Program-made: the position numbers and the translations under genes | Source: Rhodospirillales bacterium | Lineage (GTDB): Bacteria > Pseudomonadota > Alphaproteobacteria > Rhodospirillales > Defluviicoccaceae | Assembly: GCA_026125865.1 (NCBI GenBank) | Contig: JAHCKI010000133.1 | Coordinates: forward strand, 1 to 6,589 | DNA: 6,589 nucleotides | Direction of reading: 5' to 3' | Shown here: positions 1 to 6,145 of the stretch, in pieces | How positions within the stretch are numbered: position 1 is the stretch's first letter | How the letters are laid out: each line of letters opens with the position of its first letter | Notes under the pieces: generated by a model | What the model was told of the DNA's origin: nothing | What the model saw: only the letters and a program-made list of their open reading frames with translations | Database searches by the model: none

Positions 1-675
1 CACGAGCGACGACGGATCCCGGGCATCGATCGGTATTCTCTCCCGTTCGAAGAGGCGCTGATACCCCTCACGCAAGGACTCCTCCGGTTCATCCCAGATG
101 GTCCGGCCGGCGATATCGATGGCGAAGCTTTTTTTAACGAGCCAGCGGAGACCGTCCATCGTCGGCTGCCAGGTTTTGGGGCCGCGCAGATTTTCGTGTT
201 TGGCGACATCAAAGTGATCGAGAGAAACCCGAAGCCGCAGGGCGTTTCCATAACGCTCTTTCAGGGCGAGGATCTGCGCCTTGCAGTGATGCATGGGTTT
301 CATTGCGTTGGTCAGCACCAGGACACGAAAACCACCGGCGAGAGATTCCTCGATCATCGCCGGGAGTTCTCTGTTCATGAACGGTTCGCCACCGGTGAAG
401 CCGATTTCTTCGACGGGCAGGTGCTCTTGCCTGATTTCATCGAGGTAGCTTCGAACCTCGTTCGCACTGATATAAACGAGGCGATCGTTGGTCGGACTGG
501 ATTCGATGTAGCAGCCCGCGCAGGTCAAGTTGCAGAGGCTGCCGGTGTTGATCCAAAGGGTTCGGAAGCGAGTCAAGGCGACAAAGGCGCGCGGTTCCCC
601 TTTTGCGGTCGTTTCCCAATCCCGAAACTTTTGGCCATCGAGCGGAATTGCAACGGCCAGATTCGTATCAGACAT
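1..675 (-). CDS. Radical SAM domain protein, C-terminus cut by window edge
   Basis: This frame is open from an ATG at 675 down to base 1 without a stop, giving 225 visible residues. Residues 48-55 read CNLTCAGC, the C-x3-C-x2-C signature whose cysteines (48, 52, 55) bind the [4Fe-4S] cluster that cleaves S-adenosylmethionine. Residues 95-99 are GGEPF, the SAM amino-group-contacting motif, preceded by a beta strand ending GFT. A later strand (LVLTNAM, about 119-125) and RVSLD (about 148-152) fit the radical SAM partial TIM barrel. The start is supported by GAGGA at 681-685, five bases upstream on the minus strand. The substrate cannot be told, because any C-terminal SPASM or auxiliary-cluster domain lies outside the window. 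It is transcribed away from the tRNA-Gly gene. The family call is secure; the specific reaction is unknown. Confidence 0.9.
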   Translation of the reverse strand, partial: MSDTNLAVAIPLDGQKFRDWETTAKGEPRAFVALTRFRTLWINTGSLCNLTCAGCYIESSPTNDRLVYISANEVRSYLDEIRQEHLPVEEIGFTGGEPFMNRELPAMIEESLAGGFRVLVLTNAMKPMHHCKAQILALKERYGNALRLRVSLDHFDVAKHENLRGPKTWQPTMDGLRWLVKKSFAIDIAGRTIWDEPEESLREGYQRLFERERIPIDARDPSSLV

Positions 676-680
676 CGTGT

Positions 681-685
681 TCCTC
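681..685 (-). promoter_or_regulatory. Shine-Dalgarno of the radical SAM gene
   Basis: Read on the minus strand this is GAGGA, followed by five bases (ACACG) and then the ATG at 675. It fixes the start of a gene that would otherwise be defined only by an open frame running off the window edge. Confidence 0.6.
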
Positions 686-797
686 GAATACGCTGCGCAA
701 ATTGGTAGGTTGGTAAACGAAGTCATGTGCCGAGGCCAAGCAACGATTTTTCACGACTTCGCGAGGCTTTCCCCTTGTGTCTGGAACTTGGCGCTTC

Positions 798-826
798 TTG
801 CAGGGTCGGTTTGGATATCCTATACA
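798..826 (+). promoter_or_regulatory. Sigma70-like promoter of tRNA-Gly
   Basis: TTGCAG (798-803) and TATACA (821-826) are separated by exactly 17 bases, matching the -35/-10 consensus at 4 of 6 and 5 of 6 positions. The predicted start, near 833-835, would leave a very short 5' leader before the tRNA at 840, as is usual for tRNA genes. It is the best promoter match I found in the window. Confidence 0.65.
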
Positions 827-839
827 AAGAGACGGGCTT

Positions 840-913
840 GCGGGTGTAGCTCAGTGGTAGAGCATCGGCTTCCCAAGCCGTGTGCGAGGGTTCGATTCCC
901 TTCACCCGCTCCA
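840..913 (+). tRNA. tRNA-Gly (anticodon CCC), with encoded CCA
   Basis: A full cloverleaf can be drawn. The acceptor GCGGGTG (840-846) pairs with CACCCGC (903-909), followed by discriminator T910 and an encoded CCA (911-913). The D arm is GCTC/GAGC (849-852, 860-863). The anticodon stem is 865-869/877-881 around the loop TTCCCAA, placing anticodon CCC at 872-874, so it reads GGG glycine codons. The T arm GAGGG/CCCTT (886-890, 898-902) carries the loop TTCGATT. The variable loop is four bases. The top pair of the anticodon stem is a T-T mismatch (865/881) and the outer T-stem pair is a G-T wobble; neither breaks the fold. rdgB begins 41 bases downstream. Confidence 0.97.
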
Positions 914-926
914 TTTCTTTCTCCCA

Positions 927-940
927 GGGCGTGATCGCCC
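927..940 (+). promoter_or_regulatory. Small hairpin between tRNA-Gly and rdgB
   Basis: GGGCG (927-931) and CGCCC (936-940) form a 5-bp GC-rich stem with a TGAT loop, directly abutting the AGGA (941-944) that is the only Shine-Dalgarno candidate for rdgB. The T-rich run (914-920) lies before the stem rather than after it, so this is not a classical intrinsic terminator. It could help tRNA 3' processing or modulate rdgB initiation. Function is inferred. Confidence 0.35.
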
Positions 941-954
941 AGGATTCGTCGGCA

Positions 955-1593
955 ATGATCAGTCGCGAGAGTAAAGCGCGGAAATTCGCGGGCGGCCGCT
1001 TGGTGATCGCCAGTCACAACCTGGGAAAGGTGGGGGAGATCAACGATCTGCTCTCGCCCTACGGCGTCGAGGTGGTATCGGCCGGCGATCTTGGGTTGGA
1101 CGAGCCGGAGGAGACCGGACAGACCTTCGCGGAAAACGCCGAGATCAAGGCGAGAGCAGCGACGCAAACCGGTTTGCCCGCTCTCGCCGATGATTCCGGG
1201 CTGGCCGTCGAAGCCCTGGATGGCGCGCCGGGTGTGCTCTCCGCGCGTTGGGCCGGCCCGGACAAGGACTTCCGGTTTGCGATGCAAAAAGTCGAAGAGG
1301 CATTGGCGGACCAACCCAACCGCGATGCCCACTTCGCCTGCGCCCTCGCGCTTTGTTGGCCGGACGGACATTGCGACCTTTTTGAAGGAACGGTCTTCGG
1401 ACGATTGGTGTGGCCGCCAAGGGGGGAGAGGGGGTTCGGATACGACCCGATGTTCGTTCCCTTGGGCTATGACATCACCTTCGGCGAGATGGATCCGAGC
1501 AACAAGCACCAGATCTCCCACCGTGCCGACGCATTCCGCAAACTGGTCGATGCCTGCTTCGCGGCGCCGTCCGGCGACGGCGCCTCCAACTGA
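955..1593 (+). CDS. rdgB: dITP/XTP pyrophosphatase (HAM1/RdgB family)
   Basis: This cytoplasmic enzyme hydrolyses non-canonical purine triphosphates (dITP, ITP, XTP) to the monophosphate and pyrophosphate, keeping deaminated bases out of DNA and RNA. The 212-residue product is full length for the family (about 200) and has all its signatures: SHNLGK (20-25), FAENAEIKA (58-66), the metal-binding DDSGL (79-83), GVLSARW (93-99), GFGYDPMF (160-167) and SHR (188-190). The ATG at 955 is chosen because it lies 11 residues before the conserved GGRLVIASHN segment and has AGGA ten bases upstream. An in-frame GTG at 931 is possible but lies inside a hairpin. The stop is 8 bases before hemW, suggesting one transcript, perhaps with read-through from the tRNA promoter. 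Confidence 0.96.
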   Translation: MISRESKARKFAGGRLVIASHNLGKVGEINDLLSPYGVEVVSAGDLGLDEPEETGQTFAENAEIKARAATQTGLPALADDSGLAVEALDGAPGVLSARWAGPDKDFRFAMQKVEEALADQPNRDAHFACALALCWPDGHCDLFEGTVFGRLVWPPRGERGFGYDPMFVPLGYDITFGEMDPSNKHQISHRADAFRKLVDACFAAPSGDGASN

Positions 1594-1601
1594 CGAGAAC
1601 C

Positions 1602-2780
1602 GTGTTCGCGGACACGACAGCCAATACGATAGCCGACAGGATAACCGGCGAACTCGCCATCTACATTCATTGGCCGTTTTGCCGATCCAAGTGTCCCTAC
1701 TGCGATTTCAATAGTACCGCCGCCGAAGACATCGATCAGGCGCGTTGGCGCGAGGCCCTTGTCCGGGACCTGACGGCGTTCGCCGAGGAAACCAAGGACC
1801 GTGCCATCGTCAGTGTTTTCTTCGGAGGCGGTACGCCTTCTTTGATGGACCCGATTACGGTCAGCGTTCTTCTCGCGGCGGTTCGCGAACAATGGCGCGT
1901 GAGCGACGACTTGGAGGTCACGCTGGAGGCCAACCCCACAAGCGTCGAAGCGGGCCGCTTCGCGGAGTTGCGCGCGGCGGGCGTCAACCGCATTTCGATC
2001 GGCGTGCAATCTTTCGACGATAAGGTCCTGGCATTTCTTGGGCGAGTCCATGACGCCGATGAAGCGGGTCGCGCCGTTGCCACGGCCGCGAAATGTTTTC
2101 CGCGTCTGTCGTTCGACCTGATCTATGCTTGGCCGGGTCAATCCGCCACCCATTGGCGGCGCGAACTGCGCATGGCCCTCGACATGGCCGGCGAACACCT
2201 TTCCGCCTATCAGCTAACGATCGAGCGGGGAACGGCCTTTCATCGGAAGGGCGTCGTCGCGGCCGAAGACGATGTGGCCGCCGATCTTTTCGAGATCACC
2301 CAGGATGTCTTGGCGGGGGCGAGCTTTGGTGCTTACGAGGTCTCCAATCACGCACGGCCCGGGGCCGCCTGTCGGCACAATCTCTTCATTTGGCGTGGGG
2401 GCGACTATGTGGGCATCGGACCGGGAGCCCACGGCCGCCTCACCCTTGCCGGCCGGACACTGGCTCTACAACGACATCGCCAATCCGAGCGCTGGCTGAA
2501 CGCGGTGGAAGCCCAAGGTCACGGATCGGCGATTCGCGATGCGTTGACCCATGACGAACGGATCGAAGAGATCCTGCTTCTCGGTTTAAGGCTTGCGGAC
2601 GGCGTTCGACGCGATACCCTTCGACGCCTTACGGGGCGGGAGATTGAGGACGTCATCAATCGAGAGCAAATGCGCGACCTCATCGAAGCGGGCTTCGCCG
2701 AACTCGATGACATCGGTTTGCGCGTCACCGACAGCGGCCGCCTCCGCCTCGATGCCATTACGAACGCACTGCTGACCTGA
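1602..2780 (+). CDS. hemW: Heme chaperone HemW (radical SAM, HemN-like)
   Basis: HemW is a radical SAM protein related to coproporphyrinogen dehydrogenase HemN, but it acts as a heme-binding chaperone that delivers heme to membrane targets. The product has 392 residues, normal for the family. C27, C31 and C34 (CRSKCPYC) are the cluster ligands, followed by DFNS as in HemW rather than the extra-cysteine pattern of HemN. GGGTP is at 75-79 and SIGVQSF at 132-138; a YQLTIERGTAFH segment and an NHARPG...CRHN...GIGPGAH block follow. The HNxxYW heme motif reads HNLFIW (259-264), with Ile for Tyr. The GTG at 1602 is the only usual start codon before the cysteine motif; its Shine-Dalgarno is weak, suggesting coupling to rdgB. 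The 3' end converges on the lipoprotein gene with a 29-base gap. Confidence 0.95.
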   Translation: MFADTTANTIADRITGELAIYIHWPFCRSKCPYCDFNSTAAEDIDQARWREALVRDLTAFAEETKDRAIVSVFFGGGTPSLMDPITVSVLLAAVREQWRVSDDLEVTLEANPTSVEAGRFAELRAAGVNRISIGVQSFDDKVLAFLGRVHDADEAGRAVATAAKCFPRLSFDLIYAWPGQSATHWRRELRMALDMAGEHLSAYQLTIERGTAFHRKGVVAAEDDVAADLFEITQDVLAGASFGAYEVSNHARPGAACRHNLFIWRGGDYVGIGPGAHGRLTLAGRTLALQRHRQSERWLNAVEAQGHGSAIRDALTHDERIEEILLLGLRLADGVRRDTLRRLTGREIEDVINREQMRDLIEAGFAELDDIGLRVTDSGRLRLDAITNALLT

Positions 2781-2809
2781 AAACGCCTCCCGCCGACGGA
2801 AAAAACGCG

Positions 2810-4195
2810 TCAAAAGCCGACCGGTGCGTAACTCACCACGTCATTCCCGTTGGGCTGGACCTGAAGCACCGCGAGGCCTCGTTCGGCGATGCCGTCATAG
2901 TGGAAGCGAAAGATTCCTTCGGTGCCCGAAAAGCCGTTGGGCGCGGTCAACACTTGTGGTTCGAAACCGCCGACGCCGCGGGTTCGCGCCAATACGGCGG
3001 CAAGCGCGGTGGCGTCGTAGGCCAAGGTGGACAAACGCGGCGGCGCCTCGCCATAAGTCATCCGATATTGTTCGACGAAGTCACGGCGACTTTCCGGCGG
3101 CGGCACCGCGAACCATCCGCCGACAAGGGACGGCTCCCGGCCGGTTCCCGGCTCGTCCCAGACGCCGGTGCCGAGGATCTTAACCCTCGCCGTGTCGACG
3201 CCGTAATAGGGCAGAAGGGCCGCGATGGACTGAAGCTGCCGGCCGCCGTTGGCGATCAGCAAGGCGTCGAACCCCTGGCCATCGCTCCAATAGGCCGTGT
3301 CTTTGGCGCGTGATCCGCCCCCGCTTGCGGCCGCGTCGAGGCTGCCTCTTCCCGTCGGTTCTTGAAGTTGGGCGAGACGCTTCGCGAGTTCGGTGAAATC
3401 CTGGCTCTGCGGGTCGTGCAGTTCGATGTGCGTGATGTTGCTGCCAACCATGGATGCCGCGTCCTTGGCCGCGTCGACAACGAGTTCACCATAGGCATTG
3501 TCCGGGGCGACGATGGCAACCCGCCGGTAGCCTTGTGAGTCGGCAAAATTGATAACGCGCTCAACCTGAGCATCGGGCGTCAGGCCGAGGACATAGACGC
3601 CATCGCCGGCAACCGTGCGATCGTTGGAAAATGAGATCACGGGCGTGCTGGTCGCTTGCGCAACGCCGGCGACCGCGGTTGTGGAACTGGAAAGAAGGGG
3701 GCCGATGATGAGTGACGCGCCATCCTGGATCGCCGCGCTTGCCGCCGCCGCCGCGCCTTCCGGTGTTCCCTTGGTGTCATAAGGGTGCAGTTCGAAACTG
3801 GTATCGGCCAACTTGAAGACCGCGAGTTGCGCCGAATTGAGCATGGCCTTTCCGATTCGAGTGTGGCGCCCACTGAGAGGCAGTAACAGCCCCACCCGCA
3901 CGGCGTCGAGAGAGGACCGCGGCAATTGCGGCGCCGCACCCGGTTCGGGTTCCGGGACCAATAGCGCGAAATCCGCATCGGTACTGAGGATATCTGCGGG
4001 AGCGAGCCCGCGTGCATCCAGATCGTGTACGAAAATTTCCGGCTGCGGCTCCGGCGTGACGATTTCCGGCGCCGGCGGCGGCGCGGGTTGTGTTCTAATC
4101 GGCGGTGGTGGAGACTGACAGGCGGTACACACGAAGATGGCGACCAGCCATGAGGCGACAGCGACAAACCGGCGGCGGCAAAACCGGACAATCAT
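2810..4195 (-). CDS. LppC/LpoA-type lipoprotein with periplasmic-binding fold
   Basis: From the ATG at 4195 the product has 461 residues. It begins with an arginine-rich n-region and a hydrophobic stretch (about 10-24) ending CTAC, so C26 is the likely lipidated cysteine. A proline-rich linker (29-52) follows. From about residue 99 (VRVGLLLPLSGR) the protein has a type-1 periplasmic-binding-protein fold: segments such as IIGPLLSS, TPVISFSND and VAIVAPDNAYG are typical of the LppC/penicillin-binding-protein-activator family. In gammaproteobacteria LpoA activates PBP1A; in alphaproteobacteria the partner is less certain, so no symbol is given. The TPR-like N-terminal domain of E. coli LpoA is absent. 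The frame extends upstream to 4300, but the signal peptide requires the 4195 start. It diverges from rsmI, an arrangement shared with E. coli yraL-yraM. Confidence 0.88.
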   Translation of the reverse strand: MIVRFCRRRFVAVASWLVAIFVCTACQSPPPPIRTQPAPPPAPEIVTPEPQPEIFVHDLDARGLAPADILSTDADFALLVPEPEPGAAPQLPRSSLDAVRVGLLLPLSGRHTRIGKAMLNSAQLAVFKLADTSFELHPYDTKGTPEGAAAAASAAIQDGASLIIGPLLSSSTTAVAGVAQATSTPVISFSNDRTVAGDGVYVLGLTPDAQVERVINFADSQGYRRVAIVAPDNAYGELVVDAAKDAASMVGSNITHIELHDPQSQDFTELAKRLAQLQEPTGRGSLDAAASGGGSRAKDTAYWSDGQGFDALLIANGGRQLQSIAALLPYYGVDTARVKILGTGVWDEPGTGREPSLVGGWFAVPPPESRRDFVEQYRMTYGEAPPRLSTLAYDATALAAVLARTRGVGGFEPQVLTAPNGFSGTEGIFRFHYDGIAERGLAVLQVQPNGNDVVSYAPVGF

Positions 4196-4236
4196 CGATC
4201 GAAACAAAGCCTTCCCAAACTGTTGAATCCGAAACA

Positions 4237-5142
4237 GTGCCCCAGGGTAGCGGCCCCGGCGGAGCGAGTAAACCGGCCGTCGACGATCCGGCGCGCGCAA
4301 GACATGATCTTTCGACCGGCCTATATCTCGTCGCCACGCCGATCGGGAACGCGACGGACATCACTTTACGCGCAATCAACGTTCTTCGCGAAGTCGATGT
4401 TATCGCCTGCGAGGATACGCGTGTGACGGCGAAGCTCTTGGCCATCCACGGAATCACCAATTCCCTGACGCCATACCATGAGCACAATGCCCGTGCGGCG
4501 GGTCCGGCTTTGTTGCAACGTATCCGCAGAGGCCAGCGAGTGGCGCTGGTTTCCGACGCGGGGACGCCCCTGGTCTCTGACCCTGGCTATAGGCTGGTGC
4601 GCGCCTGTATCGACGACAACATTTCGGTCGTGCCGGTGCCCGGCCCGTCTGCCGTCACCACGGCGCTGACCGTCGCCGGCCTCGCTACCGATCGGTTCCT
4701 GTTCGCCGGATTCCCACCGACCCGCAATTCCCGACGAAGGGTCTTTTTCGAAGAATTGGTAGCGGTTCCCGCGACCTTGGCATTCATGGAGTCACCACGC
4801 CGGTTGGCGGCGTCGCTGGCCGATATGCATGCGGTGTTTGGAGACCGAGAGGCGGTTGTCGCGCGCGAATTGACCAAGATGTTTGAAGAGGTAAAGCGCG
4901 GAACTCTCGCCCAATTGGCCGAATTCTATGACCAGGCCGGCCCGCCGAAAGGAGAAATCATGGTCATCGTCGCGAGGGCGGAACCGAGGGAACTCGACGA
5001 TGACGAGGTGGATCGACGCCTGACACAAGCGATGCAAACGCAGACGTTGCGACAAGCCGTTGATGACTTGACGCGCGAATGCGGCCGTTCCCGTCGCGAT
5101 GTTTATGCGCGCGCCATCGCGCTCAAAAAGGCGTGCCCGTGA
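4237..5142 (+). CDS. rsmI: 16S rRNA C1402 2'-O-methyltransferase RsmI
   Basis: RsmI methylates the ribose of C1402 in the 16S decoding centre using SAM and belongs to the tetrapyrrole-methylase fold. Counting from GTG 4237, the 301-residue product (E. coli has 286) shows TPIGN (34-38), CEDTR (58-62), SDAGTP (106-111), VPGPSA (134-139), ARELTKMFEE (209-218) and KGEIMVIV (238-245). The start is uncertain: the frame stays open up to an ATG at 4150 and a GTG at 4105. Both lie inside the divergent lipoprotein gene, whose frame there carries the G/C third-position bias while this frame does not. GTG 4237 is the last usual start before the conserved domain, but has no clear Shine-Dalgarno. The stop overlaps the yraN start by four bases. 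Confidence 0.93.
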   Translation: MPQGSGPGGASKPAVDDPARARHDLSTGLYLVATPIGNATDITLRAINVLREVDVIACEDTRVTAKLLAIHGITNSLTPYHEHNARAAGPALLQRIRRGQRVALVSDAGTPLVSDPGYRLVRACIDDNISVVPVPGPSAVTTALTVAGLATDRFLFAGFPPTRNSRRRVFFEELVAVPATLAFMESPRRLAASLADMHAVFGDREAVVARELTKMFEEVKRGTLAQLAEFYDQAGPPKGEIMVIVARAEPRELDDDEVDRRLTQAMQTQTLRQAVDDLTRECGRSRRDVYARAIALKKACP

Positions 5143-5552
5143 ACGCGGTTTCCACAAATCGTGGGAAAAACGAACGAGCCCGGAAAAAGAAACAGCGGGC
5201 GTGGCGCTTCGGTCGCGCAGCCGAAACCATGTGCGCAATGTGGTTGCGGCTCAAGGGGTATCGCATTTTGGCGCGCGGGTTTCGGGTGAACGTTGGGGAG
5301 ATCGATATCGTCGCCCTTCGCCGGGGTGTTCTGGTGTTTGTCGAGGTAAAGGCGCGTCGCGATGGCGGCAATGACGATGGGCTAGAGGCGGTACTCTCGC
5401 CCCGACAGCGTCATCGCATTGCACGCGCGGCGGAAGCATTTCTGAAGCTCAACCCGAATCTTTCCGAATTGAGCATGCGTTTCGACCTCATCGTTGTCGG
5501 TCGCGGACGGTGGCCACGGCACCACAAGGCAGCCTGGCGCTCCGACGACTAG
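5139..5552 (+). CDS. yraN: YraN / UPF0102 family, restriction-endonuclease-like fold
   Basis: This 137-residue protein matches the UPF0102/YraN family, which has a PD-(D/E)xK nuclease-like core of poorly known cellular role; links to DNA processing have been proposed. Visible signatures are E29 in the first helix, GEIDIVA (53-59) and FVEVKAR (67-73), giving the E...D...ExK constellation (E29, D56, E69, K71), plus MRFDLIVV (113-120). The N-terminus (residues 8-23) is strongly basic. The GTG at 5139 is chosen because it overlaps the rsmI stop as GTGA, a standard translational-coupling arrangement, and gives the usual family length; an AAAGG lies upstream at 5128-5132. An earlier in-frame start at 5079 would lie well inside rsmI. 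A hairpin overlaps its stop codon. Confidence 0.92.
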   Translation: MNAVSTNRGKNERARKKKQRAWRFGRAAETMCAMWLRLKGYRILARGFRVNVGEIDIVALRRGVLVFVEVKARRDGGNDDGLEAVLSPRQRHRIARAAEAFLKLNPNLSELSMRFDLIVVGRGRWPRHHKAAWRSDD

Positions 5553-5582
5553 GACGGAGCGTCCTTATTTGAGAGGTCGTCG
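5543..5582. repeat. Nested inverted repeat in the yraN/XRE convergent gap
   Basis: CGACGAC (5543-5549) is the exact reverse complement of GTCGTCG (5576-5582), and between them sits the 6-bp hairpin at 5551-5565. A transcript from either strand could fold a two-layer stem. The position between two convergent genes (yraN and the XRE regulator) suggests a bidirectional transcription barrier, though neither strand has a long T run after the outer stem. Confidence 0.5.
5551..5570 (+). terminator. Short hairpin plus T-rich tail after yraN
   Basis: AGGACG (5551-5556) and CGTCCT (5560-5565) form a 6-bp stem with a GAG loop, followed by TATTT. The stem overlaps the yraN TAG stop (5550-5552). The tail is short and interrupted, so as an intrinsic terminator it is only moderately convincing. 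It is nested in a larger inverted repeat described separately. Confidence 0.45.
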
Positions 5583-5593
5583 AAAAATTCCAG

Positions 5594-5992
5594 CTATTTA
5601 ATGGTCAGCGCCCGCGCAAGATGGCTCAGTGCCTCGCGATGGCGTTCACTCGGAATCTGCGCGAAGTTGCGTGAAAGTTCCAGGCACATGCGCTGACGAA
5701 CCGACAACTCTTCCTCGCCGCTGGGACCTTCGATGCCGTCGAAGAAATAACTCACCGGAACCCGCAAAACCTGAGCGATTTCGTAAAGGCGGCCAGCGGA
5801 TATGCGGTTGATGCCGCGCTCGTACTTGTGGGCCTGCTGATAGGTTACACCGATCATGTCGGCCATTTGTTGCTGGCTCAAACCCAGCATGACCCGCCGT
5901 TCGCGGATTCGTGTTCCCACAAAGCGGTCGACATCTGTCGCGCGCAATGTTGATTTAACGTTCAGTGGGTTTTCGTTGTCGAAAGGCGTCAT
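5594..5992 (-). CDS. XRE-family helix-turn-helix regulator
   Basis: This is a 132-residue DNA-binding protein. The Cro/C1-type HTH spans about residues 24-84: VGTRIRERRVMLGLSQ, then QQMADMIGVTYQQAHKYERG (recognition region about 49-60), then INRISAGRLYEIAQ and VPVSYFFDG. The C-terminal tail (about 98-132) is helical and ends LSHLARALTIK. The pattern resembles the PraR-like single-HTH regulators widespread in alphaproteobacteria; the target genes are unknown. Two ATGs compete: 6001 has GGGGAG directly abutting it, too close to be its Shine-Dalgarno, while 5992 has the same GGGGAG at 9 bases, so 5992 is preferred. The longer form would add three residues. A large upstream intergenic region rich in palindromes suggests regulated, possibly autogenous, expression. 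It is convergent with yraN. Confidence 0.92.
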   Translation of the reverse strand: MTPFDNENPLNVKSTLRATDVDRFVGTRIRERRVMLGLSQQQMADMIGVTYQQAHKYERGINRISAGRLYEIAQVLRVPVSYFFDGIEGPSGEEELSVRQRMCLELSRNFAQIPSERHREALSHLARALTIK

Positions 5993-6001
5993 TTTACTCA
6001 T

Positions 6002-6007
6002 CTCCCC
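6002..6007 (-). promoter_or_regulatory. Shine-Dalgarno deciding the XRE start
   Basis: On the minus strand this reads GGGGAG. It abuts one ATG (6001) and lies 9 bases from the next in-frame ATG (5992), which favours 5992 as the initiation codon. Confidence 0.5.
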
Positions 6008-6145
6008 AACATTTGACCTCTCTAAAAGAATATTCGCCGGGACCCATTGCCCGTGGCTCGGCTCGCGATGCCCCCATTCGAATAGCACGTAGGAATTCCC
6101 ACGCAAACATCAACCCATGAGTTTATTGAGCGGCCATCTTTGTAC

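Noticed and set aside
196..708. Plus-strand open frame of 170 codons
   Set aside because: It is antisense to the radical SAM gene, whose frame carries the cysteine and GGEPF motifs; the plus-strand translation has no recognisable domain.
840..913. tRNA-Gly as an attachment site for an integrated element
   Set aside because: No integrase, no repeated tRNA 3' end and no base-composition shift is visible on either side within the window.
820..1521. Long minus-strand frame across tRNA-Gly and rdgB
   Set aside because: It runs through the tRNA and opposite all the rdgB motifs; long antisense frames are expected in GC-rich coding sequence.
1467..2198. Long minus-strand frame opposite rdgB/hemW
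   Set aside because: It is antisense to hemW, which has full family motifs; there is no domain and no plausible start signal.
2778..2812. Possible intrinsic terminator between hemW and the lipoprotein gene
   Set aside because: The 29-base gap has A/T runs on both strands but no stem longer than about 4 bp with a proper loop.
4105..4236. N-terminal extension of RsmI from GTG 4105 or ATG 4150
   Set aside because: Codon third positions here follow the opposing lipoprotein frame, and the extension would be far longer than the family's usual N-terminus. Kept only as an alternative start.
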